The notes under the pieces are model-generated. The model was given only the letters and a program-made list of their open reading frames with translations, was not told the DNA's origin and ran no database searches. A program made the translations under genes and the position numbers. Source: Harmonia axyridis (lineage: Eukaryota; Arthropoda; Insecta; Coleoptera; Coccinellidae). Taken from it: a DNA stretch of 64,000 bases. How positions within the stretch are numbered: the stretch's first letter is position 1; every line of letters begins with the position of its first letter. Positions 1 to 9,544 of the stretch are shown piece by piece. The stretch is from positions 27,341,501 through 27,405,500 of the forward strand of contig NC_059508.1 of assembly GCF_914767665.1 (NCBI RefSeq). Direction: 5' to 3'.

Positions 1-1123
1 CGTATGTCAATCTTTCTTCCCTGTGCAATACGATGAAAAGTGTTTGAATGAGAAACATAGATGGAAATAACAAACAAATGAAATCAACAACAGAAGTCAG
101 TCGTGCATTTGTGGTTACAGCAGCAATTGACCTTACCACGTGGTAGATTATAGCTACCTGCGTGACATCCAAGTCCAAGAAAATCAACAATGTGGAATGG
201 CTTACTTGGATAATTGTTCATTGAACAAAAAGAAGGGAATAAGAACAGTCCCTTATACCAAAGTGGTTTCCTTAGACACGTGTGTCAAGCTTTTGTCCCT
301 GTGCAATACGATGAAAAGAGTTAGGATGAGAAACATTGAAGGAAATAACAAACAAATGAAATCAACAACAGAAGTCAGTCGTGCATTTGTGGTTACAGCA
401 GCAATTGACCTCACCACGTGGGAGATTATACCTGCGTGTCATCCTCGTCCAAGAAAATCAACTATGTGGAATGGCTTACTTGGATAATTGATCATTATAC
501 AGAAAGAAGGGAATAAGAACAGTCCCTTATACCAAAGTGATTTCCTTAGACACGTGTGTCAAGCTTTCGTCCCTGTGTAATACGATGAAAAGAGTTAGAA
601 TGAGAAACATTGAAGGAAATAACAAACAAATGAAATCAACAACAGAAGTCAGTCGTGCATTTGTGGTTACAGCAGCAATTGACCTTACCACGTGGAAGAT
701 TATAGCTACCTGCGTGACATCCGAGTCCAAGAAAATCAACAATGTGGAATGGCTTACTTGGATAATTCTTCATTAAACAAAAAGAAGGGAATAAGAACAT
801 TCCCTTATACCAAAGTGGTTTCCTTAGACACGTGTGTCAAGCTTTCGTCCCTGTGTAATACGATGAAAAGAGTTAGAATGAGAAACATTGAAGGAAATAA
901 CAAACAAATGAAATCAACAACAGAAGTCAGTCGTGCATTTGTGGTTACAGCAGCAATTGACCTCACTACGTGGGAGATTATACCTGCGTGTCATCCGAGT
1001 CCAAGAAAATCAACAATGCGGAATGGCTTACTTGGATAATTGATCATTATACAGTAAGAAGGGAATGAGAACTGTCCCTTATACCAATGTGGTTTCCATA
1101 GACACGTGTGTCAAGCTTTCGTC
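1..1123. repeat. Satellite array, 274/278-bp monomers (left edge of window)
   Basis: About four tandem monomers. Each holds the landmarks GTCAAGCTTTCGTCCCTGTG, AAACATTGAAGGAAATAACA and GTGGTTACAGCAGCAATTGA in that order. The array enters from outside the window and stops inside a monomer at 1123, where mitochondrial 12S sequence begins. Bases 1-1123 match 11823-12945 at a constant offset of 11,822, so this is the left flank of a mitochondrial block whose empty counterpart lies at 12945. Open frames of 70-115 codons run through the monomers on both strands, but they recur only because the monomers repeat. Confidence 0.95.
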
Positions 1124-1990
1124 ACTTTCCAGTAAATCTACTATGTTACGACTTATTCCATATTAGATGAAAGCGACGGGCAATATGTGCATATTTTAGT
1201 ACTAAATCATTAAAAATAAAAATATTTAATTACAATCAAATCCAATTTCATAAAACTTTTAAAATATATAAATCCATAAATATAATTTAATGTAACCCAT
1301 TTCTACTTTAATATAAACTTCACCTTGATCTGATTTAAATTTTTAAAAAATATCTAAATATTAATTTCTAAAAAAATATTTAACAACGACGATATAAAAG
1401 TTTCTAACTAAAGTAATTTTAATCGTGGATTATCGTTTATAGAACAGGTTCCTCTGAAAAGTAAAAATACCGCCAAATCATTTAGCTTTAAAGAACTTAA
1501 CTATTAATCACTTAACTTTATAATTTACTTAATTAATAATAGGGTATCTAATCCTAGTTTATTATAATAATTTCTTAACCTCATAAAAACATAATTAAAA
1601 ATATTAATAAATTAAAATTTCACCTTAAAACTTAAAATTTCTTTTTTAATTTTTAATTCTATTAATTAAAGCTAATAAATATATATTATATTTTTTGTAT
1701 AACCGCTGCTGCTGGCACAAAAATTGCAAATACTAAATCTTATCACTAATTCTAAATTTTTTTAATAATTAAAAATATACACTACTAATTTATTAAATTT
1801 AAAACAATATTCATATAAATCTTGAATGAATATATATATCTAATACCATAATCAAATATCTAATTAACTAAAACCCAAAAAAGACTACATTTAGTTAAAA
1901 TTTATTTCAAACAAAAAAAAATTAACTTTATTTAGAAATAATAATAATTAAATTAAATTTAAAAAATTAAATTATTAAAACTAATAATTT
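1124..1990 (-). rRNA. rrnS: rrnS (mitochondrial 12S rRNA), NUMT copy A
   Basis: Small-subunit ribosomal RNA of the mitochondrion, reading on the minus strand with its 3' end at the satellite join. Three conserved landmarks are seen as reverse complements: the decoding-site region GCGACGGGCAATATGTGC at 1173-1190, the well-known 12S primer region AGGGTATCTAATCCTAGTTT at 1541-1560, and the 518-loop AACCGCTGCTGCTGGCAC at 1701-1718. The 3' end looks nearly complete, because the helix just upstream of the native end (TTTCCAGTAAATCTACTATG) is present. The 5' end near 1990 is an estimate: insect genes run about 300 nt beyond the 518 loop and the control-region repeats start there. trnV and rrnL, normally next, are absent. 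Confidence 0.9.
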
Positions 1991-1991
1991 T

Positions 1992-3030
1992 AAAAACTTT
2001 ATGTTAACAAATCTTTGTAACTTCCTCCCGTCAAAAACGTCCCCTTAGATAATAACCAAACCTTAAACTTTTTAACTCTAAATTAAAAAATTTTCCCTCA
2101 AGGATTTACAAGTTATACCCTTAAATTTAGTGCTACCCTACTCACTAAATCCAATACTAAACAATATAAATTGTAACAATTCTTATTGCCGACTGTTATA
2201 GCTTTATTCAAATTTAATTTTAATAAAATAAATTTTGTAATAAACTGAAGCCTACCAAATATCAAAAATATTTTAAATTATCGGATTTAAAAAATTCTTA
2301 ATAAATACAATAATTTTTAAAAAATAAATTATAATTATAAAAACTTTATGTTAACAAATCTTTGTAACTTCCTCCCGTCAAAAACGTCCCCTTAGATAAT
2401 AACCAAACCTTAAACTTTTTAACTCTAAATTAAAAAATTTTCCCCCAAGGATTTACAAGTTATACCCTTAAATTTAGTGCTACCCTACTCACTAAATCCA
2501 ATACTAAACAATATAAATTGTAACAATTCTTATTGCCGACTGTTATAGCTTTATTCAAATTTAATTTTAATAAAATAAATTTTGTAATAAACTGAAGCCT
2601 ACCAAATATCAAAAATATTTTAAATTATCGGATTTAAAAAATTCTTAATAAATACAATAATTTTTAAAAAATAAATTATAATTATAAAAACTTTATGTTC
2701 ACAAATCTTTGTAACTTCCTCCCGTCAAAAACGTCCCCTTAGATAATAACCAAACCTTAAACTTTTTAACTCTAAATTAAAAAATTTTCCCCCAAGGATT
2801 TACAAGTTATACCCTTAAATTTAGTGCTACCCTACTCACTAAATCCAATACTAAACAATATAAATTGTAACAATTCTTATTGCCGACTGTTATAGCTTTA
2901 TTCAAATTTAATTTTAATAAAATAAATTTTGTAATAAACTGAAGCCTACCAAATATCAAAAATATTTTAAATTATCGGATTTAAAAAATTCTTGATAAAT
3001 ACAATAATTTTAAAAAAATAAATTATAATT
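1992..3030. repeat. 347-bp control-region tandem repeat, three copies (block A)
   Basis: The landmark ATGTTAACAAATCTTTGTAA recurs at 2001, 2348 and 2695 (the third reads TGTTCAC), giving an exact 347-bp period. Each unit contains the relatively GC-rich CTTCCTCCCGTCAAAAACGT and ends near ATCGGATTTAAAAAATTC. I found no tRNA or gene fragment in the unit. Confidence 0.93.
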
Positions 3031-4396
3031 TTATTATAAAATAAAATAATCAAAAATTAAATTTTTTAAAATTCAAAATAAATTTAAATTTAAATTTATT
3101 AATTTAGTTCCCCCCGAAACTAAACATTTTCTATTTTTATTAAAATATTTAAATTAACCTATTCTAAAAATTTTCAAAATTATATAAAAATCAAATTTTT
3201 GAAAAATGAAAAAAAAATTCCTCCCCTAATCATCAAAATTTTCAAAAATCCATAAATTTTGATAAATTTTTAACAATTTTTCACAAAATTTTTAAACGAA
3301 ATAACTTTATTACACTAACAAATAATTTTTTCAAAAAAAATTATTAGATAATTTCCATATCACAATTTTTAAAAATTATTTAAATTTAAATTTCTAACAA
3401 AAAAATATAGATTTTTTTTTTATGAGCGATTTCCTTTTAAGCATTTATATAAAATTTTCAAAAATTACTCGAATTTTATGAAAATCCTAAATTTTTATAC
3501 ATAATTTTTTTAACTATGTAATAATTAAACTTAAAATAATTATAATTTAAATCAAAATATTGACATAATAACTTTACTTTACTAACAAATCATTTTTTTA
3601 CCCTTTAAGATCACTTTTTATCCAATAAATTAAAAATTATTCGAGACAACCAAAAAATAGACAAATTTAACCAAATATTTAAAAATTACATTTTTTTGTT
3701 AGATATTTTAATTTAAATTTTTTATGAAATCTTTATTAATTTTATTTTTCTAAATCTATTTTTCACGTAATTTTTAATAGATTTAGTTAAAATAAGAATG
3801 ACTTCATTTTCATGATAAATACCATAATACTTTAGAAATAATATTTCTTAATGATAATTTAATTCATTAATACTTAGGTTTTTTTTTTTTTTTTCATTAA
3901 TTTTGAATTTTTCATTAAAAATTAACTTTATTAATAACTAATAATTTTTAATATATTATTAATAATTATAGATTAATTATAATTTAATTCTTATATAAAT
4001 AAAATGTTAATATTTTAATGTTAAATTAATTATTAATAATTTATACTCTTTATATATATATTATAAATATTATTAATATATAAAATATTTATTAATATAG
4101 AAATTCTCGAAATTCACCGTCGTTTTTATATACTGATTTACTTTATATATTCTTTCTCTTTTTTTCGGGAGTACTATTATATATCCCTTAAGATACCAAT
4201 ATTAAATCGGTTTTTATATATTTAAAAATGTTTATTTTAACTATTTAATTAAAATTAGCACCTAGAATATTACTAATGGTACTATCCAATGTAAGATATA
4301 TTTCGCCCTTATATATAAATAATTATATATTAATAAGTAATTATTAATTATTAAATATTATAGATATATATAAATAAATTCTTTAATTAAAAAGGC

Positions 4397-4421
4397 ATAG
4401 GGTCCAAGAGAAAAACCCTAT
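4397..4421. other. Hairpin in control region (block A)
   Basis: A perfect 7-bp stem, ATAGGGT pairing with ACCCTAT, around an 11-nt loop. It lies in a locally less A+T-rich segment downstream of the poly-T run and is repeated in the other blocks. It could be a replication signal or chance structure. Confidence 0.5.
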
Positions 4422-5024
4422 TAAAAGACAAAATTTAAATTAATACTGCTAATAAAGTATCGATTTTAGGCCATTTTTTTTTGCCCAAATTTTGACCCAA
4501 AAAATGCAAAAAATTGCAAAATTTTGCATTTTTTTCGTTTTTTTTTGAAATTTTTCAAAAAATTTGATCTTTAAAATTGACATTATTGTCTAAAAAACAA
4601 TTATAACACTTGGATATAAAAACCGATGTATGAGGAAATTCCTATTAGGGCGCCTGAAGAAAGGATCATTTTGATGAGATGAAACATGTGCAACCCACCC
4701 CTAGTTCCATCCCCGAAATTTTTGAAAAAAATGCCAAATTTCGTGAAATTTGATGAAATTTGGAAAAAATCTTCGGATTACAAAATTTTACAGGGATCGA
4801 TTATTTTTTATGTGAAAAAAGGATTTATCATAAAATCTCTTTTTCCAAACTATTTTGTTAGAAAAATCAACTTTTAGAAAAAATTCTTCTTCTAGTCTAA
4901 CAGAAAATTTATTTTATAGAAAATTTAAACCTTTTCTGTGAAAATAAAATTGAAAGAATAATTTTTAATTACAAAATTTTTTGATTTTTAAATATAAATC
5001 CATTTATTCAAATTTTTGTAAATT

Positions 5025-5054
5025 GAATTCTATTGATCCCCCCCCATAGAATTC
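5025..5054. other. Hairpin with poly-C loop in control region (block A)
   Basis: A perfect 9-bp stem, GAATTCTAT pairing with ATAGAATTC, encloses a 12-nt loop ending in eight C. In a genome this poor in G and C, a C8 run in a hairpin loop just upstream of the 96-bp repeats stands out. It is conserved in all four blocks. Confidence 0.65.
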
Positions 5055-5160
5055 TTATACAAATTTATTAATAAGGTGATATTTAAAAATTTTAAAAATT
5101 TAAAAGTCAGTTTCTTAGTTATTCAAAATCAAAAACTAATAATTTTAAAAACTTAAACGT

Positions 5161-6964
5161 TGATTGTTGGACTTAGCCTCAGGATTGGTTTAGAATATTG
5201 AAATTGATCCTGAAGTAGGACGATCAAAATCAACTCAAATTTATCGGGTTTGGTGTTGATTGTTGGACTTAGCCTCAGGATTGGTTTAGAATATTGAAAT
5301 TGATCCTGAAGTAGGACGACCAAAATCAACTCAAATTTATCGGATTTGGTGCTGATTGTTGGACTTAGCCTCAGGATTAGTTTAGAATGTTGAAATTGAT
5401 CCTGAAGTAGGACACCAAAATCAACTCAAATTTATCGGATTTGGTGTTGATTGTTGGACTTAGCCTCAGGATTGGTTTAGAATATTGGAATTGATCCTGA
5501 AGTAGGACGACCAAAATCAACTCAAATTTATCGGGTTTGGTGTTGATTGTTGGACTTAGCCTCAGGATTGGTTTAGAATGTTGAAATTGATCCTGAAGTA
5601 GGGCACCAAAATCAACTCAAATTTATCGGATTTGGTGTTGATTGTTGGACTTAGTCTCAGGATTGGTTTAGAATGTTGAAATTGATCCTGAAGTAGGACG
5701 ACTAAAATCAACTCAAATTTATCGGGTTTGGTGTTGATTGTTGGACTTAGCCTCAGGATTGGTTTAGAATGTTGAAATTGATCCTGAAGTAGGGCACCAA
5801 AATCAACTCAAATTTATCGGATTTGGTATTGATTGTTGGGCTTAGCCTCAGGATTGGTTTAGAATGTTGAAATTGATCCTGAAGTAGGGCACCAAAATCA
5901 ACTCAAATTTATCGGATTTGGTGCTGATTGTTGGACTTAGCCTCAGGGTTAGTTTAGAATGTTGAAATTGATCCTGAAGTAGGACGACCAAAATCAACTC
6001 AAATTTATCGGGTTTGGTGTTGATTGTTGGGCTTAGCCTCAGGATTGGTTTAGAATATTGAAATTGATCCTGAAGTAGGGCACCAAAATCAACTCAAATT
6101 TATCGGATTTGGTGTTGATTGTTGGACTTAGCCTCAGGATTGGTTTAGAATATTGAAATTGATCCTGAAGTAGGACGACCAAAATCAACTCAAATTTATC
6201 GGATTTGGTGTTGATTGTTGGACTTAGCCTCAGGATTGGTTTAGAATGTTGAAATTGACCCTGAAGTAGGGCACCAAAATCAACTCAAATTTATCGGATT
6301 TGGTGTTAATTGTTGGGCTTAGTCTCAGGATTGGTTTAGAATGTTGAAATTGATCCTGAAGTAGGGCACCAAAATCAACTCAAATTTATCGGATTTGGTG
6401 CTGATTGTTGGACTTAGCCTCAGGATTGGTTTAGAATGTTGAAATTGATCCTGAAGTAGGACACCAAAATCAACTCAAATTTATCGGATTTGGTGCTGAT
6501 TGTTGGACTTAGCCTCAGGATTAGTTTAGAATGTTGAAATTGATCCTGAAGTAGGACGACCAAAATCAACTCAAATTTATCGGATTTGGTGTTGATTGTT
6601 GGGCTTAGCCTCAGGATTGGTTTAGAATATTGAAATTGATCCTGAAGTAGGGCACCAAAATCAACTCAAATTTATCGGGTTTGGTGTTGATTGTTGGACT
6701 TAGCCTCAGGATTAGTTTAGAATGTTGAAATTGATCCTGAAGTAGGGCACCAAAATCAACTCAAATTTATCGGATTTGGTATTGATTGTTGGGCTTAGTC
6801 TCAGGATTGGTTTAGAATGTTGAAATTGATCCTGAAGTAGGACGATCAAAATCAACTCAAATTTATCGGATTTGGTGTTGATTGTTGGACTTAGCCTCAG
6901 GATTGGTTTAGAATGTTGAAATTGATCCTGAAGTAGGACGACCAAAATCAACTCAAATTTATCG
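5161..6964. repeat. 96-bp control-region tandem repeat, nineteen copies (block A)
   Basis: Nineteen units of 95 or 96 bp, each with TTGGACTTAGCCTCAGGATT, CCTGAAGTAGG and AATCAACTCAAATTTATCGG. The one-base length difference comes from GGACGACC versus GGGCACC between these landmarks. Base composition is clearly more GC-rich than the flanking control region. Each unit contains GGATTGGTTTAGAAT, a 15-mer also present inside nad2 at about 7352. A minus-strand open frame through the last units is produced by the repeat itself. Confidence 0.95.
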
Positions 6965-7082
6965 AATATATTTATATAAATAATCCTATTTTATAGGATT
7001 TTTTACTTTGTGAATTAATTTTTGTACACTTAAATTAATGAAAATTTAATAGTTTTTATTTAAGGTTAAAATATTAAATTTT

Positions 7083-7107
7083 AAATTTAACTTAATAAGT
7101 TAAATTT
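7083..7107. other. Hairpin upstream of trnQ (block A)
   Basis: A perfect 11-bp inverted repeat, AAATTTAACTT and AAGTTAAATTT, separated by AAT. It lies between the 96-bp repeats and trnQ, where trnI would be expected, and does not fold as a tRNA. A smaller hairpin, AATCCTA and TAGGATT, lies at 6982-7000. Confidence 0.6.
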
Positions 7108-7131
7108 TTAATTGTTAATTTTTTTTTGTAA

Positions 7132-7200
7132 TTATATTCAATAAAATTAAATTATTTCTTAGAGTTTCAAAAACTCTTGTACATCTTATACTAGAATATA
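7132..7200 (-). tRNA. trnQ: trnQ (tRNA-Gln, anticodon TTG), NUMT copy A
   Basis: The minus strand starts TATATTC and ends GAATATA plus a discriminator A, a perfect 7-bp acceptor stem. The anticodon arm AGAGT-TTTTGAA-ACTCT has a 5-bp stem and a 7-nt loop with TTG at the anticodon. Its position and strand, next to trnM, fit the insect order. Confidence 0.9.
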
Positions 7201-7263
7201 AAGATAAGCTAAAGAAGCTGATGGGTTCATACCCCATTTATAAAGGTATACCCCTTTTCTTTA
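7200..7263 (+). tRNA. trnM: trnM (tRNA-Met, anticodon CAT), NUMT copy A
   Basis: Starts AAAGATAAGC. The anticodon arm is TGGGTTCATACCCCA with CAT in the loop. The acceptor closes with TTTCTTT, giving one T-T mismatch. At 64 nt the T arm is short. It meets the trnQ 5' end within one base and is followed two bases later by nad2. Confidence 0.9.
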
Positions 7264-7265
7264 TA

Positions 7266-8270
7266 ATTAAAACTATAAAATTAATATTTTTAATTTTAAT
7301 AATAAGAGGAACTCTTATTTCTATTTCTGCTTATTCATGAATTAATATCTGGATTGGTTTAGAATTAAACCTCTTAGCTTTTATTCCTATTATAAATTTA
7401 GATAATTTTAAGTATTCTTCTGAATCCTCCTTGAAATATTTTTTAGTTCAAGTTTCTGCATCAATTCTAGTTTTATTTTCTTTTTTAAATTCATTTATTT
7501 TAATCAATTCTATCGAGCAATTAATACCTACTTCTATATTTTTGTTTAACAGAGCTATCCTTATAAAAATAGGAGCAGCCCCTTTTCACTTTTGATACCC
7601 AGAAGTCCTAGAAGGACTAAGATGAGCTAATGCATTATTATTAATAACTTGACAAAAAATTGCCCCAATAATTTTAATTATATATAATTTTAAATTAAAC
7701 CTATTCTTTATTTTGATTATTTTGATATGTATAACCTTAGGGAGTGTAAAAACATGGAACCAAACCAGATTAAAAAAAATTCTTGCCTTATCTTCCATTA
7801 ACCATATTGGTTGAATATTAAGAATAATAATATTAAATCAATCCTTATGAATATTATACTTTTTAATTTATACTTTTATTTCTTTAAATATAATCTTAAT
7901 TTTTAATAAATATAAAATCTTTAACATTAAAGATCTTATAAATAATATGAATTACAATAAAACTTTAAAATTCTATTTTTTTTTAAATTTCTTTTCTCTA
8001 GGAGGAATCCCCCCTTTTTTAGGATTTTTTCCTAAGTGACTAATTCTAAAAACTTTAATTGAAAATCACTTTTATTTTCTATCTTTTATAATAATTTTTA
8101 TTACTTTAATTTGTATATATATTTATATACGCTTAATACTTCAATCTTTAATAATAAAATTAAATGAAAATAAAAAATTTAATTATATTAACTCTTACTA
8201 TGTAATTTTTTTAAATTGAGTGAATATTTACGGATTAATCATTTTTACTGTAATTTTTAGAATTTATTAA
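7266..8270 (+). pseudogene. nad2: nad2 (NADH dehydrogenase subunit 2), complete NUMT copy A
   Basis: Subunit of respiratory complex I, a multi-spanning inner-membrane protein in the proton-pumping arm. With the invertebrate mitochondrial code it is an unbroken 334-codon frame from ATT to TAA, the usual length for insects. Recognisable family segments include the N-terminal IWIGLELNLLAFIPI, the central FWYPEVLEGLSWANALLL and KILALSSINHIGW. TGA is read as Trp and AGA as Ser throughout, so the frame is closed in the nuclear code and the copy cannot make this protein from the nucleus. The last two bases of the stop overlap trnW. No frameshift or internal mitochondrial stop was found, which suggests recent transfer. 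Confidence 0.92.
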
Positions 8271-8331
8271 GGATTTAAGTTAAATAAACTAGTAACCTTC
8301 AAAGTTAAAAATAGAATTATTCTAAGCCTTA
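8269..8331 (+). tRNA. trnW: trnW (tRNA-Trp, anticodon TCA), NUMT copy A
   Basis: AAGGATT at the 5' side pairs with AAGCCTT at the 3' side (one A-G mismatch). TCA sits in AACCTTCAAAGTT, the form needed to read TGA as Trp. It overlaps the end of nad2 by two bases and trnC on the other strand by about nine. Confidence 0.88.
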
Positions 8332-8386
8332 GAATAATATTCACCTATAAATTTGCAATTTATAATCATAATTGAATATAAGGCTT
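8323..8386 (-). tRNA. trnC: trnC (tRNA-Cys, anticodon GCA), NUMT copy A
   Basis: On the minus strand the acceptor AAGCCTT/AAGGCTT is a perfect 7-bp stem. The anticodon arm ATAAATTGCAAATTTAT carries GCA. The overlap with trnW on the opposite strand is the usual arrangement in insects. Confidence 0.9.
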
Positions 8387-8388
8387 AA

Positions 8389-8445
8389 TAAAGGAGAAAA
8401 CTCATAATTAAATTTACAATTTAACGCTTTAATTCAGCCACTTTA
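8389..8445 (-). tRNA. trnY: trnY (tRNA-Tyr, anticodon GTA), NUMT copy A
   Basis: The plus strand shows TTAAATTTACAATTTAACG, so the minus strand has GTA in an anticodon arm. Acceptor ends TAAAG and CTTTA close the molecule. It is short (about 57 nt) and its exact ends are less certain than those of trnC. It abuts the cox1 start. Confidence 0.82.
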
Positions 8446-9544
8446 TCGAATAAATGATTATTTTCTACTAATCATAAAGATATTGGAACATTATACTTTT
8501 TATTTGGAATATGGGCAGGAATAGTAGGAACATCGTTAAGTATTTTAATTCGGTTAGAATTAGGAACTAGAGGAAGATTAATTGGAAACGACCAAATTTA
8601 TAATATAATTGTTACAGCTCATGCTTTCATTATAATTTTCTTTATAGTAATACCTATTATAATTGGGGGTTTTGGAAATTGATTAGTTCCTTTAATAATT
8701 GGAGCTCCTGATATAGCATTTCCACGATTAAATAACATAAGATTTTGACTTTTACCCCCTGCTTTAACTCTTTTAATTTTAAGAACAATTGTAGAAATAG
8801 GGGCAGGAACAGAATGAACTGTTTACCCTCCTCTTTCTTCTAATTTAACACATAACGGGCCTTCAGTAGATTTAGTGATTTTTAGTTTACATTTAGCAGG
8901 AATTTCCTCAATTTTAGGTGCAGTAAATTTCATTTCAACTATTATAAATATACGTCCATTTGGTATAATACTTGATAAAACTCCTTTATTTGTATGATCT
9001 GTTCTTATTACAGCAATTCTTTTATTACTATCACTACCAGTTCTTGCAGGAGCAATTACTATACTATTAACTGACCGAAACTTAAATTCTTCTTTTTTTG
9101 ATCCAACCGGTGGGGGAGACCCAATTTTATACCAACATTTATTTTGATTTTTTGGCCATCCTGAAGTTTATATTTTAATTCTCCCAGGATTTGGTATAAT
9201 TTCCCATATTATTACACAAGAAAGAGGGAAAAAAATTGCCTTTGGTTCTTTAGGAATAATTTATGCTATATTAGCTATTGGACTTCTAGGATTTGTAGTA
9301 TGAGCTCATCACATATTTACAGTGGGAATAGATGTTGATACTCGAGCTTATTTTACTTCAGCTACTATAATTATTGCAGTACCCACTGGAATTAAAATTT
9401 TTTCTTGATTAGCAACTTTACATGGAATACAATTTTACTATACACCTTCAATTTTATGAACCCTGGGATTTTTATTTTTATTTACAATTGGTGGATTAAC
9501 AGGAGTAATTTTAGCTAACTCTTCCATAGATATTATTTTACATG
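8446..9544 (+). pseudogene. cox1: cox1 (cytochrome c oxidase subunit I), 5' 72%, NUMT copy A
   Basis: Catalytic subunit of respiratory complex IV. The frame starts at TCG, a common non-standard start in insects, and reads SNKWLFSTNHKDIGTLYF. Family landmarks are TAHAFIMIFF with the heme a ligand His (about residue 59), FFGHPEVYILILPGFG with the CuB His and the cross-linked Tyr, WAHHMFTVGMDVDTRAYF with the two further CuB His residues, and GIKIFSWLATLHG with the K-channel Lys. It stops after about 366 of about 511 codons, at SSMDIILH, just before the conserved segment carrying the last two heme ligands. No frameshift or mitochondrial stop is present. The missing end and the nuclear stops (TGA) mark it as a pseudogene. 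Confidence 0.94.

Larger units (their letters stand above)
1991..7131. other. Mitochondrial control region (A+T-rich region), NUMT copy A
   Basis: About 5.1 kb between rrnS and trnQ with no recognisable gene. In order it holds three 347-bp repeats, an extremely A+T-rich stretch, a 16-nt T run near 3879-3894, a segment with short hairpins (4397-4421 and 5025-5054), nineteen copies of a 96-bp repeat, and two further hairpins (6982-7000 and 7083-7107). Poly-T tracts and stem-loops are usual in insect control regions, where replication and transcription begin. The length is several times the usual 0.5-1.5 kb. trnI, expected before trnQ, was not found on either strand in 6960-7131. The open frame at 4686-4877 is not supported as a gene. 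Confidence 0.85.
1124..9544 (+). other. NUMT block A: nuclear copy of mitochondrial rrnS-CR-Q-M-nad2-W-C-Y-cox1 (partial)
   Basis: An 8,421-bp continuous mitochondrial segment. It starts at the 3' end of rrnS (minus strand), crosses a long control region and the trnQ-trnM-nad2-trnW-trnC-trnY cluster, and breaks off inside cox1. Both ends abut the nuclear satellite. The left join follows satellite sequence ending TTTCGTC. At the right join the mitochondrial TTACATG resembles the satellite TTACTTG, an imperfect microhomology. The gene order and strands are those of the ancestral insect mitochondrial genome, except that no trnI is seen. A nuclear location is inferred from the flanking satellite and the LTR element in the same array. 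Confidence 0.93.

Noticed and set aside
3255..3285. Possible trnI anticodon arm (TTTTGATAAATTT) in the control region
   Set aside because: The stem is only four pairs of A and T, and no acceptor, D or T arms could be placed around it.
4686..4877. 63-codon open frame repeated in all four control regions
   Set aside because: It lies in A+T-rich control-region sequence, has no similarity I recognise, and copy C carries changes without sign of constraint. In the mitochondrial code it has no role in the known gene set.
6712..6951. Minus-strand 79-codon frame with internal repeats
   Set aside because: It is the translation of two or three 96-bp tandem units and exists only because of the repeat.
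7586..7798. Minus-strand 70-codon frame
   Set aside because: It is antisense to nad2, whose plus-strand frame is complete and recognisable.
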